64,000 bases of DNA. Source: Spirogloea muscicola (taxonomy: Eukaryota; Streptophyta; Zygnematophyceae; Spirogloeales; Spirogloeaceae). A model generated the notes under the pieces. It ran no database searches, was not told the origin of the DNA, and saw nothing but the letters and a program-made list of their open reading frames with translations. The DNA is taken from NCBI GenBank assembly GCA_009602725.1, contig WELB01000003.1, forward strand, positions 520,517-584,516, given 5' to 3'. The position numbers and the translations under genes were made by a program. Shown piece by piece: positions 12,871-24,113 of the stretch; position 1 is the stretch's first letter; each line of letters starts with the position of its first letter.

Positions 12871-13701
12871 ATGGCCCACTCCGCTGCGGCGCTCTGCCTG
12901 GCCGCCGCGCTCGCCGCAGCTCTGCTGCTCCGGCCAGCCGACGCCGCCAAGTCGCTGGACAGCTCCTGGAAGACTGTCACCGCCTCGTTCTACGGTGGCG
13001 CTGATGCGTCGGGCAACATGGGCGGCGCCTGCGGCTACGGCAACGACGTGTCGTCCACGTACGGACTGTACACAGCGGCGGCGTCCACGGCGCTCTACTC
13101 GGAGGGCCTCGCGTGCGGGCAGTGCTTCCAAGTGCAGTGCGCCAACTCCAAGGCCTGCATCGCCGGCAAGTCGGTCACCGTCACCGTGACCAACTTCTGC
13201 CCCAACAACTGGGCGCTGCCCAGCAATGCGGGCGGCTGGTGCAACTTCCCACGCCAGCACCTCGACATGTCGCAACCGGCCTTCACCCAGATCGCGCAGT
13301 ACAGCGCCGGCATCGTGCCCGTCCAGATTCGCCGTGTGCCCTGCCTGCGGAGTGGCAGTATCGCCTTCGGCCTTGGCGGCAACACTTTCTGGCTCCAGGT
13401 CAACATACGCAATGTTGGCGGGTCTGGCGACATCAGCAGTGTCCAGGTGAAGGGCAACGGTGCATGGCTTACGATGGATCACGAGTGGGGTCAGAACTGG
13501 TCAGTAGACGCCAAGCTGGGTGGCCAGAGCCTCTCCTTCAGGCTCACCACCATGACCACCGGCGAGACGCTGGAGATTGACAACGCGGCCCCCTCAAACT
13601 GGCAGGTGGGCAAGACCTACCAGGCCGGCCAGTTTGGCAGCGCTGGCTCCTCCTCAAGCAAACAGAAAAAGACACCCAAGAAGAACAGGCGGCTCTTTTA
13701 G
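12871..13701 (+). CDS. Alpha-expansin 1, single exon, secreted cell-wall-loosening protein
   Basis: Expansins loosen cellulose-xyloglucan contacts in the wall without hydrolysis. The 276-residue frame has no intron. Order of parts: signal peptide of about 25 residues (AAALAAALLLRPADA); six-stranded double-psi barrel domain with TASFYGGADASGNMGGACGY, paired Cys residues, TVTNFCPNNWALP and HLDMSQPAFTQIAQYSAGIV; RRVPC; then a C-terminal CBM63-like domain with conserved Trp and aromatic positions (FWLQVNIRNVGG, LTMDHEWGQNW). The Asp of the HFD motif is kept but Phe is Leu (HLD). The alpha-type insertion around NNWALPSNAGGWCN is present. A Ser/Lys-rich basic tail of about 25 residues follows the usual end. 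It is convergent with a second expansin 0.9 kb downstream. Confidence 0.96.
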   Translation: MAHSAAALCLAAALAAALLLRPADAAKSLDSSWKTVTASFYGGADASGNMGGACGYGNDVSSTYGLYTAAASTALYSEGLACGQCFQVQCANSKACIAGKSVTVTVTNFCPNNWALPSNAGGWCNFPRQHLDMSQPAFTQIAQYSAGIVPVQIRRVPCLRSGSIAFGLGGNTFWLQVNIRNVGGSGDISSVQVKGNGAWLTMDHEWGQNWSVDAKLGGQSLSFRLTTMTTGETLEIDNAAPSNWQVGKTYQAGQFGSAGSSSSKQKKTPKKNRRLF

Positions 13702-14638
13702 AAATTCTAGACCAGTTGTACACTAGTGGTCATGTGCCTCGCATGACCAGGGTGTGTGGAAGTGGTTAGGACGTGGGTTGAGTGTGTTAGAGTGTCAACC
13801 AAGCAGAGATGGCGTTTGTGGTTGAGGGGAAGCTTGCCCTCAGCAGCAACTTTTTGCAGCTGCGGCAAAGCTCAACAGCTGCTAGCAATGTAGACTGTTG
13901 CCATAGATGCTGCTCTTGGCAAGCTTCCAGCTGGGTGCTGCAGAAAGAATTTCTTTCTGAGTGCAGCACTGACATTTTAGTGCGGGAATACATAGTGCAC
14001 TTTGCTGCCCAGAGTGTATCACCAAAGTGGTCATCACTGAGGCAGGCATGCAATACAAGTCCTCACTCAGTTAATCATCTGACTGTTTTGAACTTTTCAG
14101 CTAGATAAAAATGGCCTTCCTTAATCAATCAAGTATGCAAATCTGAATCAAGCTTTTAATATCTGCAATATTCTGGCGGATAATTTGCAAACTGTGGTGA
14201 AAGAATGTTGAGGAAAATGGATACATCAAATTCATATTTCAGAAAACCACGTTTAATTAACTCAGTAGTGTACTGTTGCCACTGGCTGGAAATCCTGTTG
14301 AACAGTCTGGCAGCATGATGGGCTGTCTTAGTATTGTATCTATGCTGGCAAGTCAGAAATGCATGCAGCTTTGCTAAGGTACTCACTCGTACATGAGCCT
14401 CATAGCCTCTCCCTTCAAAGGGTGTGCCTGTTGTTGACTGTGCACAACGCTCTTTTGGCGAGTTGTGCTTGCTAATTGAAGTAAATGCATCCAAAAGATG
14501 GCTCTTCTAAACCTTGGCGAGACTTCAACTATTCAATATTATACAAGTCAGTGCAAGCTCACTAAGGCTTGTCCTGAGAAATAAAGTTTGTGCAAGAGTG
14601 GCCATCTTCAGTAGTATCGATCATGATAGTAAAAATTG
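13702..14638. other. Intergenic, between the convergent expansin genes
   Basis: The interval is AT-richer than the flanking coding DNA and contains both 3' UTRs. No recognisable gene was seen. Short frames such as 14156-14494 (minus) show no domain. Confidence 0.6.
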
Positions 14639-16171
14639 TCATGGGTTGGTTGAGGCAGTGACAAAGTGACCAAGCTTTGATCCCCGCGGTCTTGTCTTGA
14701 CCTCAGGGTACTGTCCTGCAGTATACACGCTGCCTACGGTCCAGCCAGCTGGCACGGCATCATCAACCTGAAGTACCTTCCCCGTAAGAAGGCTAGTGAC
14801 ACGGAAGGACAGCGGCTGTCCTTGGAACATGCCGTCCGCTTGCCAAGTCACCCCAAAGCTCTGCAGGAGTGTGCCAATCGCTGTCATGTTTAGTCACGAG
14901 GGCCTCTCCTCAGCCTCTTATTTGTGACCATGGCTTGACTACTTCCTTGTAGTGCAGCGCTCTCTAGGATAAGAGGCTATCTTCAGATTCACAGATGGCT
15001 GAGAGAGGCATACATCATCTTGCAGCACTACAGCCTATGATATGAAAGTCATATTGTTTGGTTAGCACAAACAAGATCTGCCACCAACCTGCGTCATTGT
15101 CACCCAGTCGGTGTTAGTGCCCTTGACAGAGATTGCTGCAATGTCGCCATCCCCAGCAATGTTGCGAATATTCAGCTGTAACCAATTTGGATTTCCACCG
15201 ACCTGCCACTGTATATTTCCGTCCCTTGTACACGGTACCCTCATTACCTGCAAACACAATATTGCTACTTAGTTGCTGTCATTCAGAATCCCTGAAAAAC
15301 ATACAAGGGATGTACATTGCGCCAGGTCTCCCCTCCTGGTTGGCTACTGTGCACAAAGCCCAATCAATGCACATGACACTGACGACCAGGACGTAGATGG
15401 TCTCTGCGTACCTCGACGGGCACGACACCTGCGCTGTAATCAGCAATTTGCGTGAAGGCCGGCTGCGACATGTCAAAGTGCATGTTGTCGCCGTCACACC
15501 AGCCAGGCGTGCTCATGTCCGTCCTTGGCGGGCAGTAGTTGGTCACAGTGATCTGGATGTACGTGTCCTTAATGCACCCCACTGCATTCACGCACCTCAC
15601 CTGCGCAGGAGGCTCAGGCGAGCATCCTCAGGGTTTCCGCACAGCTTGTAGAGCTCTCAAGGATCGCTCATTTCCAGTCAGGAAAATCTCCAGTGATGCA
15701 CTCGTGCATTTCTGGAATTGTGACTGTCTGTGAATGTACCTGACACTGTACATGCAGTGCACTCTGTGCTTGGTTATTGCATGGGTGCTCTGTGCAGACT
15801 TGCAAGGTGATAGAGGCAAGAGGGGCATCTATGACAAGGCGACTGGACATTGAACCCCGTGTCTTGCTGTTGCGAGTTGAGGTCTTTGGAGGTCTCACCT
15901 GGTAGCACGCTCCACATGATTGCCCGTCCTTGAACAGCATGGAGGAGGCCGCCACTGTGCTCGTGCCAAAGCCGGCCGTGAACATGTCGCCGTAGCCGCA
16001 AGCTCCGCCCGTGTTCTCAGCATTGGGGCCGCCGTAAAAGGTCGCCGTCATGTTGAAAGGCTGCCAGAAGTGTCTGCCGGCAGCCGCCACTGCGGTGCAC
16101 AGCTGAGTGGCCGCCGCGAGAGCGAGAGCTGCTGCCCACAGGCAGGGCGCCCGCTTTGCTCGCACCCCCAT
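14639..16171 (-). CDS. Alpha-expansin 2, four exons
   Basis: This is a second wall-loosening alpha-expansin. Exons 16171-15899, 15600-15412, 15247-15089 and 14860-14639 join in phase 0 throughout and give 280 residues. A hydrophobic signal peptide (LWAAALALAAATQLCTAVAA) is followed by TATFYGGPNAENTGGACGYG, CGACYQVRC, TVTNYCPP, the intact HFDMSQPAFTQIADYSAGVV, RVPC, then the CBM63-like domain (NWLQLNIRNIAGDGDIAAIS, WQADGMFQGQPLSFRV). It keeps the HFD motif that copy 1 has altered to HLD. The last residues (KTRPRGSKLG) form a short basic tail. The start ATG at 16171 gives a complete signal peptide; the codon two positions upstream is GTG. All introns are GT-AG. Confidence 0.95.
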
Positions 16172-16877
16172 GGTCACTAGATGCAGCGCGTATAGTTCGC
16201 ACTTTGGTTGTGATGGAAATGCTATTCAATGTTCCGTTGAGGGCTTCTATGATGGTTATTGATGGCTGCTGCTGCTCGACATCTGCAGAGAGAAACAAGG
16301 AGCGTCAGATTCTAGCTGCAGCAAGGCTCATGCGCTCTTCCACACAACGCTGTCGAACCAAGATCTTGAGCTTGCTGGGACGCAGCTTGCTCTACGGCAC
16401 TGAGTAAGCTCCGGCAGCTAGTTGGCGACTGACTGCGGTGTCGCTCAGCCTTCTCTCACAATCACGGAGATGAAGCCTGTCGCAGTCACTGCGATGCGAC
16501 AGCGAGCAGCAGCCGAGCTGGTCGACGCCACAAGCTGCACCGCTGCAGCTCTGCATTCAGCAGCCCACTAAGGACCGTGCCAGTCCTGTCACATCAGTGG
16601 CGAATGGAGCAGCGTCGCACCTGAGATGGCCGTGGCATCAGCTTCGCCGCTGCGACGCGCGCTCTCGCTCTGACGGCGGCCGCCCGACGGCCGATCGTGC
16701 CGCGCCAGCGGACTGCCGGCAAGGCCGTCGCACCTCGGCCACGCAACGAACGCTCGCCCGTCGCTGAGGCGGGAGTGCAAGCGGCAGCGCGGCGCGGTAG
16801 GCCGGGCCAGTCACTGCAGCGGCGGGCCGCTTCCACCGAGCCGTCCGGCGCTCGAGCACCAGCCTTTGCCGGAAGCA

Positions 16878-16917
<40 letters not shown>

Positions 16918-17640
16918 GGGTAAGGCCGAAGCTTTGGAGTGACGGGGGGGGCCGGCTCGGTCCTGCAGGCCGAGGCGGGCCAGGAGAATGGGTAGCAGTT
17001 CCCCCTCCCTCCCTCCTCCCTCCCTCCTCCCCGCCCGTTGTGGCGCGATCGCCAAGTCAGCTCCCGTGCGACGCCGCGCGACGCCTTGCGCCCGTCGCAC
17101 AGGCGTCGCATGGCCGTCGCACGGCTGCCCCGCCGACAGGGGGGCCCCCCCGCCCGCCTTTACCCCACGGGGGCCTGTCTCGCGGTCCCGGTCGCGTACT
17201 TCCTGACGGTGAGTCCCGGGCAATCGCCGAGCCGTCCGATGGGGGCATCGGGCGGCGGACGCGGCCCGCTCGGCGGGGGGGCCCGCGCCAACGTCTCGCC
17301 GGGGCTGGGCTTGGCGCCGGCGGCAGCTTCGCTTGATTGGTGGCCAATCAATTGGTGGGGCTCGGCTGGCCCTCGTCCGTCCTGGCCTTGCCGCTGCCCT
17401 GGCCGCCGTACGGACTGGCTAGGGGGTCTCGATACGGAGAGCCAGTCTTGCCAACGGCCGGCGGAACTTCTGTACTTGGGCGGGGCCGCCGCCTCTCCGC
17501 GCCGAGCGCCCCCCAGTCTCGGCGGCGCGCCGCCCGCGCGCGCGGCGGTAGCGGGGCCCGAACCGTCGTCGCCCGACTGCAGGAGACATTGGGCTATTTC
17601 CCGCTGGAAGAGAGACTCTTCCAGTAGTGGATGACTGTTG
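16172..17640. other. GC-rich upstream region with (GGC)n and pyrimidine tracts
   Basis: Upstream of expansin 2 lie a (GGC)n run at about 16870-16920 and CCTCCCTCC repeats at about 17000-17030. Long frames on both strands (for example 17038-17634 plus) are Gly/Ala/Pro/Arg-rich and show no domain, so I do not call them genes. A 21-base hairpin-like inverted repeat, CTGGAAGAG-AGA-CTCTTCCAG, sits at 17604-17624. Confidence 0.45.
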
Positions 17641-17754
17641 GCCAGCTTAGAAGAAAAGATGAACAAAATTTGAGTGGGCCAAACAAGCACTAAAGGACAC
17701 GGAGAGGAGGGTGTCCTTCTGAGCTCATCCGCAGAATCAGAGAATCTGAGCTCC

Positions 17755-17880
17755 GCAGGGGGCGAGGGCTGTGAAAAGCAGCCCGTATTGACAAGGTCCG
17801 AAGGGGCCGAAAACGCTGAAAACACACAAATGAGGAAGTATCATGTAGGAGCATCACTTAGTAACCTCCACATCGCAGCC
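17755..17880 (+). repeat. Dispersed repeat module A, copy at 17.8 kb
   Basis: It contains GGGCTGTGAAAAGCAGCCC, then ACAAGGTCCGAAGGGGCCG and GCTGAAAACACACAAATG, ending near CTTAGTAACC. The right part matches 60857-60945 closely in the same order, including the final CAGTAACC-like end. Confidence 0.6.
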
Positions 17881-17953
17881 GCAAGCGGCAGAAAGACCAG
17901 CACATGACCAGCCCAGAAAAGCGAGGGCCTTTTCAGAAGGTGGACCACGGGCC

Positions 17954-18406
17954 TTGGTCGATGTGGTGGTTACGGAGGCCTATAAAGGTCCAGCATCGAG
18001 ACACATCGCTGGCCACGCAGTGGGCAGTGCTGAACAAAGAAAGCTGCAGCACTACTCCGATTACCCCCAATGTGATCAGCTCCTGCCAGCGGCAATCGAT
18101 ATTTTTGGCTGCTTAGGTCCTCGTTTTCTTACTCTCCTTCAAAACATAGCCAATCTAGGCTACACACGACATGCAGATGTGTTCCCGGCTGAGATGGGCT
18201 TGCCAGCTGCATACCTGTCGTTCTTGCGACGACGAGTTTCGGCCTGTTTGCAGCGTGCTCAGGCTAATGCTTCGCACCTGAATGCTGGGCGAGCTCTAGT
18301 TGGTGGCAGCAGGGCTTCGTATCTGCCATCGAGTATTCAAGCATCGGTTAGCGACCGTTATAGTTTGACCCGTACTGAGCAGGTCAATCTACTGCAGGTT
18401 ATGTAG
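17954..18406 (+). mobile_element. Remnant of a retroelement-type C-terminal coding region
   Basis: The open frame of about 150 codons has no in-frame ATG near its left edge, so it is a fragment. It contains KLQHYSDYPQCDQLLPAAID and then FGCLGPRFLTLLQNIANLGY, a pattern I recognise only loosely from regions downstream of reverse transcriptase in plant and algal retroelements. Further on, RRRVSACLQRAQANASHLNA and GRAL resemble the shorter frame at 60300-60500 (LLSITLQRSMAQALHLRAGR, AL). Module A/B repeats lie on both sides. The element class is uncertain. Confidence 0.45.
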
Positions 18407-18514
18407 GTCTTAAGATGTGCTTGCCTTTGTACTTGGCCATTTGGCCTTCGTGTGTTTCAAATACTCGAAATCTTTTCAGAAGGGCAAAGGGGAAAGAAAG
18501 AGAAGAGTATTAAG

Positions 18515-18640
18515 CTAAGCTCTTTTAAAGGGGGCGGTGGCGGTGAGAAGCCAGCCCGAAAAGAATGGCCGAGGTCCGCCTTAATGGGTGGATTGGCGCG
18601 CGGAAATTGAGGAATGAGAGAAGGCGCGCGGTATGCATCA
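18515..18640 (+). repeat. Dispersed repeat modules A and B, copy at 18.5 kb
   Basis: It contains GGCGGTGAGAAGCCAGCCC, AAAAGAATGGCCGAGGTCC and AGAGAAGGCGCGCGGTATGC, in the same order as the copy at 11.4-11.5 kb. Confidence 0.6.
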
Positions 18641-20830
18641 GCTGAAGCGGAGGCACAGCCGAGCCATTACCTGATACAAAGGATGAGGCTACACAGAGCG
18701 AAGGCCTAAGTTGAAAGGGGCTAAGGCAACATATGAAAATACAGCTGAAGGGCCAGCTCAACCAAAGTGAGCTCGTTCAAGTCGACAGGCTAACTTGGGG
18801 AGCCTGAGCACCGTCGTGGAAGCCAGTTGCCTGGCTGACTGTGCGCCCAGCATGCTGGTGTATCGCCACGGCCTGGAGGTGCTGCAAACTGAGGAAATCC
18901 CTCATCCTGTGTTGCCCAACTAAAATGCCTACGGAGAAGTCTGCAAGCTGCCCCACCAAATATGGCGGCCCTCGTCAATGAGCTGGGCAAGACGCTGGAG
19001 GAGGGAAAATCGACCTTCATCACATTCGCTGTGGAAAGTGACAGCGTACGATAAAAGTGGTCTGTTCGGGGGGGTTTGTCCTTGTAGTGAGTTCCTCTGT
19101 GTGCCCCGCCTGTGCCTCTGCATTGTAGTGTAATGGGCCCCCCGCCATTACCTTAACACCAAGTTCCTCTACACTGCGATGGTCGTAGTCATAGACAGTG
19201 ATGCACAAACTAATGTCTGGGCGACCCTGTCCCGTCTTGGACATCTTGCACGCTACACTGGTGGAGTGAATGGAGTGAAGGGCATTGGGTCATCCGCCAG
19301 CTAGTACAAGCAGGCATTATGGGGTAGGCAGGGCGGAGCCCAAGCAGTCTCTGCCGGCCCCAAAGAAAGGCTCTCTTGACAGGTGGCATTGACTATTAAG
19401 TACCAACTTAAACTGGACAAGGTCTAACAGGAAGCCCCAACGTGAAGCCAAAATCAGCAAAAACTTGGGCTAAAGAAGACCAACTCAGTCATGCCTAGTC
19501 AACTGTTGCAACTTAAATGGGGGCTCTTTCAAAGGGACACAGCGGCTGTGGAAGGCCACCCGAGGAAATGGGCATGGTTTAGGGATCTCCAACAAGAAAG
19601 TGCAGATTCTCAGCAATACAAGTGACTGGAATAATTGGCCTTTCAGTAGACCTGGGATGACTAGCAGCAGGGAGGACGCCAAGCCAAGGCACGACAGCAT
19701 TCAGAGCCTTGGGAAATTTGTCAAGGACAGAGGGGCTCGATGACTAAGCCGGGGACGAGAAGCTGACACGAGTGGCCGAGTGGGAGGCCCCAAGGTGGGA
19801 GGAGGCAGACGCAACCTAGCAGTGGTGCCACCTCCGAACTCTTGCAGCAGGCCTCCAACTTGGAGCCTGTGGATGCCCCTTGACATTACGAGGGCTGGAG
19901 GACGCTGGAGAAGTGACGCCCGAGGACAAGAGGCCAATGACAGGAAGCAGCTGTCGAGCATCCAACGAGCCTCTTTCGCTGCAAGAGAGATGAGCCGGGG
20001 ACAGAGTGGAGCTCTGGGGACGACGGATATCGGCAGCAGAAATCAAAAGCCGAACAAGGACGAGTGGAGCAGACGACTACCACAACAAAGAGCACAAACC
20101 TGCGTGCCTGTAAATAGGGGGGACGATGTGGGCCCCGGCTGACCTATCATAAGTAGTGTCTTTTCAGTGGACTCTGTGATGGACAACGACTACCATGCTG
20201 GGATTGAATCAATTCTGCAACCTTCAGAAACTGTTGCCATGGGACTCATGCAGAATACAGATTGTGCAGTACACATATCAATGTGACAACGTTGTCATTT
20301 GTCCATTATTAGTCCTTTATTAAATGATGGGAGCTATGAAAGCTCCAGACATTGAGCTTCTCTCTCGTCCATGACCGTGTACCAGGTGCAGTCATCCATC
20401 TGCAACTCCTGCAAGCAAAGCATGAGTGTGAAGCATGATCAAGCACGTCTAAGCTGCTCACAATCCTCAACTTGCGTACACATCAGCATGTGAGCATCTA
20501 AGATTGTGCTGCCATATAGAATAGCCCTCCCTTGTTGGTGAGCATAACTCACCAGCCTGGATGTGCTGTAAGCTGGAGCCTGTCTGCGTGTTTGCCCAAC
20601 ACCTTGACCGAGCATGTGTCAAAAGTACGCTCTAATCTCCCCCTTCCATGGTGTACCCATGGCAGTCAGCCACTTGCGAGTGCCTGCTGCTGCCTGCTTC
20701 AGAACCACGGGGGTGGACTGCATCTGCTATGCCTCACCAAAAGCTAGTATATATGTACAGCAAATTCACCGTTTCATCTGCAACCGCTTGCCAGCGAATA
20801 CGCCTCGAGACCCGAGCCTGGACTGCTTCA
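18641..20830. other. Intergenic with decayed repeats and a possible C2-like exon
   Basis: A decayed module A copy lies near 19510-19560 (AGCGGCTGTGGAAGGCCACC). On the minus strand 19244-19150 reads PDISLCITVYDYDHRSVEEL followed by a GT donor, which resembles a C2-domain strand, and 19060-18950 reads ECDEGRFSLLQRLAQLIDEG. No complete gene could be built from these pieces. The rest shows nothing I can support. Confidence 0.35.
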
Positions 20831-21468
20831 TCAGTGGGGCTCCGCTCCGAGAGAAGATGCTGCCCTCTGCAGTCTCTGGTGTTCCTCAATCTGAGCCAGC
20901 CGGTGAGGGGGAAGGTATGCCTTGGCCACGTCCACGAGCGACCTGAAGCTGTACGGCTCGTACATGGCGAGCTCAGACAGCACCTTCCTGTTCAGCTGGA
21001 CGTTCTCGGAATCCAACCCGTGGACGAATTCACCATACCTCACCTGCGCAGCACGTTCAATGGTAAGCGGCGCTTGTTAGCCAAATGTGAAGCAGAGGGT
21101 TCCAAGAGCACTCAGAGCACCCCTAGGTAAGGGTTTAGGGTTTATTTATCGAGGGATTTTATGCTGCATCTCTAAGAAAATAAGTGTGGCTTTTACGGCA
21201 GCCTTGTACGGAGGCCCTCCAGGATATGAGGATGCAGAGGTGCTGGGGGAAGGGCTAGGAGCGCAGCCGGCACCCCGTGCTGGCGCGCGCCGGCGTTGAT
21301 GCGCTCGATCCAGAGGCTGCGCATGTCGCGCTTCTTGTTGCGGCGGTCGCGGTAGCTGTACTGCAGCGCCTTCTCCACGCTCTGCCTCGCCGTCTTGATG
21401 CAGTTCTTGGAGCGGCCGCGGAAGCCCTTGGCCAGCGCGAAGATGGCGGCGCGGCCCATGCCGCCCAT
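20831..21468 (-). CDS. Mitochondrial 50S ribosomal protein bL20m
   Basis: bL20 is an early-assembling 23S-rRNA-binding protein of the large ribosomal subunit. Exon 1 (21468-21274) and exon 2 (21043-20831) join in phase 0 and give 135 residues. Key stretches are [50 protein letters not shown] and then [20 protein letters not shown] and [13 protein letters not shown]. The sequence looks like the nuclear-encoded plant mitochondrial L20, which likewise lacks a long cleaved presequence. ATGs at 21468 and 21459 are both possible. The last 20 residues ([19 protein letters not shown]) extend past the usual end. Telomere-like TTTAGGG motifs lie in the intron (about 21130) and upstream (about 21590). 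Confidence 0.94.
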
Positions 21469-22303
21469 GGCGCGTGGCGGCGTGGCTGCCGCTCGCTGGT
21501 TTACGGCCGCGCCGGGGCCGCCGCCCGCGCCGGGGAAGGCGGCGCAGGACGCGGCACGGGACGCGGCGGGGGCGAGGCGGGGGGGGTGCTTTAGGGTTTA
21601 ATGTTGACGGCGGCGCTAAAAGGCAGCCAGCCAGGTGCACATAGGAGCCGAAAAGAATATAGAGGTTTTTCCAGAAGCATATATTCAGGTATTTCAATAA
21701 GTATGTTAATTGAGCCACAGGCAAGGCAAAGCGGGCTCCTTCTGCTGACTAGAGGTTATTGGGCGCCCACTTTGAGAAGTCATGGGCCTTGTCCTTCCTT
21801 GCTGGGTTGGCTTTTGGCTAAAGTCAGCGTAAAATGTTGGGTTACATGAAAGGAAGCCCTGTTGTCAGGGGAGTGGGTGGGGACACCCTTTGGCCCTCCG
21901 GTGCTCCTGAAAGCCCTAAGCCACTGTACTTAGCGATACGTTAACGGGGACCCGCGACCACGTTACTGACTACTGGGGGGGTCCACCGCGCGGGCTGCCC
22001 CGCATTCAAACGTCCAAAAAGCGACGCAGCCTTCGCCGCCGCCGCCGCCGCCGCCTTCGCTGCCGCCGCCTTCGCCGCCGCCGCCGTCGCCGCCGCCGCC
22101 GCTGCCGCCACCGCGGGACTCGACGACCAGGTCGACAGGCGGAGGGGTCAGACATTGGTGTGGACGGCGTGCGACAGCAGCGGCGGTGCCTCCTCGCACC
22201 CGCCGCAGGCCGAGCCGAGCTGAGCGTCAGGGCCACGCCGTGCCCGCTGAGCTTCGACGGCTGTTGCTGCCTGCGCACGGTTCGGGCCGCCACGAGGCTC
22301 TCC
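21469..22303. other. Intergenic, between divergent bL20m and MAD2
   Basis: The left half has mixed composition. A TTTAGGG-like motif is near 21590, and a stretch near 21780-21810 resembles reverse module A. The right half holds a (GCC)n tract at about 22030-22110. It probably contains both promoters. No gene was seen. Confidence 0.5.
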
Positions 22304-24113
22304 ATGGTGGCCGCCGGCGCAGCCACGGAGCCTCCCGCGGCACGGGAGGCGATCACCATCAAGGGATCCACCGCGATCGTGACCGAGTTCTTCGGTGAGC
22401 AGCAGCAGCTGTGAGCACCGTGCGACTGCGTGGTGGCAGTCCCGCAGCCTGCCTCGCCGCCTGCACCGGTCCGGACGTCACAGGCACGAACTCGCTGCCA
22501 GCAGCTAAACGAGGCCAATGGCTTGGCATGTGTGGTGCGGCGGCGACATCACTGGGCGTGGGGCTCTCGAAGGCTATGCTGTGAACAGGTTAGCTATCTC
22601 ATAGAGCCATCCCTTGTCCTTACAATGGTCAATCTCGTGCACGACATTAGTGAAGTGATCTTGCAACAGAGATGTTGAAGCAGAGGGAGGAAGCATGTGC
22701 ACACCTTCCACTGACAGATTAGTCGTCAAGAGGTCGAGGTTCAACCATCGAGAGAGATAGTTGATCAAGTTCGATGTAGAACAGGGCATGAATTCTGAGG
22801 CGCCACTACACGTTGCGCATCGCAGCTGAGCTGGGGGGTAGCATGTTGGTTGGGCAAAGCCAGCAGCCCAAGTGGCACGGCTATTGCCCTCAGCATGGGT
22901 GCTCTGGCCAATGACAGCCACACCAAATGCACCTCACAAGCTGCTCCTGACAGTCTACACGGACTTGCAGCATCCTGTACCAGCGAGGCATCTACCCCGA
23001 GGAGAACTTCTCACGGGTTCACAAGTACGGCCTTTCAATGCTCACATGCACTGACGCCCGTGTGCGGGAGTACCTCACTGCTATCCTCGATCAGATTTCA
23101 AGTCAGTAAGCAAATCAACTGGATTGCATGACGCTGTTAGCTACATTCGTAGGCCCTTGGCTTGCTGAGAAGAGGTGCATATACTTCAGAAGCTCTGGAG
23201 GAACTTGTGTTGCCTGCAGCCTGCCATCCTGCAAGCTTCATTTGGACTTTGTTCAGCTTCTGTAGAGCCCCATGCATGGCTGTATGGTCTTCTCAATCTA
23301 GCCTTGCCCAGATTGGATGCTGAAGGGCACCCTGCAGAAGCTGGTCATGGTGATTGCAAGCGTCCACACCAGGGAGGCACTGGAGCGATGGGTGTTCAAT
23401 GTGGAGGCTGACAAGCCAGTGGGAAAGGATGGGTAAGCATTAACATTTCACTGCTTTTGCCACATAGTGCTATGGAGCCTTGGTGTGAGCCATGGATAGG
23501 CCCAGTCGCCAATGATGACTTCCTGTCTGGCAGTGCAGGGCTGCCAGATGCAAGTCCGACAAGGAAATAACAAATGAAATTCAAGCCATTATACGTCAGA
23601 TCACCGCCAGCGTGACATTTCTCCCGCTGCTGGAGGAGGCTTGTGAGTCTTAGCTACACTCGAGACCTGACCCCACCTGATGAGGACGACAGTGTTGTCT
23701 CAACAGCATTCACAATCTTATCTATTTATCAGATCAAGCCGCACTTCTCGAAATGCACAGGCAGCTGGGTCTCCACCTTGACAGCCCCTCCTCGATTCAT
23801 GTGAAGGCACATTTGACCTTCTGGCGTACACGGGGATAGAATCCCAGGTACCATCAACATGGGAGGAGAGTGACGCTCGAATCATTGCCAACCCTCAGGA
23901 AGTCAAGTTGCGGTCCTTCAGCACTAAGGTACATCGCAGGACAGAAGCTGTTGTTTGGCTTCAACTGTTCCAGTGATCATCAAATTCGGCTAATAGCAAG
24001 GGCATGACACATTTGCCTGCAGATACCCTCTACTTTGGATCTAACGTGGTACTCATTTGCAGGTACACCATATTGATGCAGCAGTAGCATTCAAGACGGA
24101 CGTAGATGAGTAG
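22304..24113 (+). CDS. MAD2: MAD2 spindle-assembly checkpoint HORMA protein
   Basis: MAD2 binds MAD1 and CDC20 through its HORMA safety-belt and delays anaphase until kinetochores are attached. Seven exons join in phase: 22304-22394, 22573-22588, 22971-23101, 23312-23432, 23539-23642, 23807-23928 and 24063-24113, giving 211 residues. Conserved stretches are ITIKGSTAIVTEFF, SILYQRGIYPEENFSRVHKY, ERWVFNVEADK, KSDKEITNEIQAIIRQITAS, VTFLPLLEEAC, STWEESDARIIANPQEVKLR and a C-terminal VHHIDAAVAF. Exon 2 is only 16 nt and codes for the GYAVNS junction; plant MAD2 has a comparable YAANS there. The acceptor at 22571-22572 is short of pyrimidines. All introns are GT-AG. The length matches the family. 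Confidence 0.95.

Noticed and set aside
16594-17223. Minus-strand 209-codon frame with a poly-Pro run
   Set aside because: The Pro run is the (GGC)n repeat read in one frame. There is no conservation outside it.
17038-17634. 198-codon plus-strand frame rich in Gly, Pro and Arg
   Set aside because: Composition-driven: all six frames are long here. No domain or splice structure was seen.
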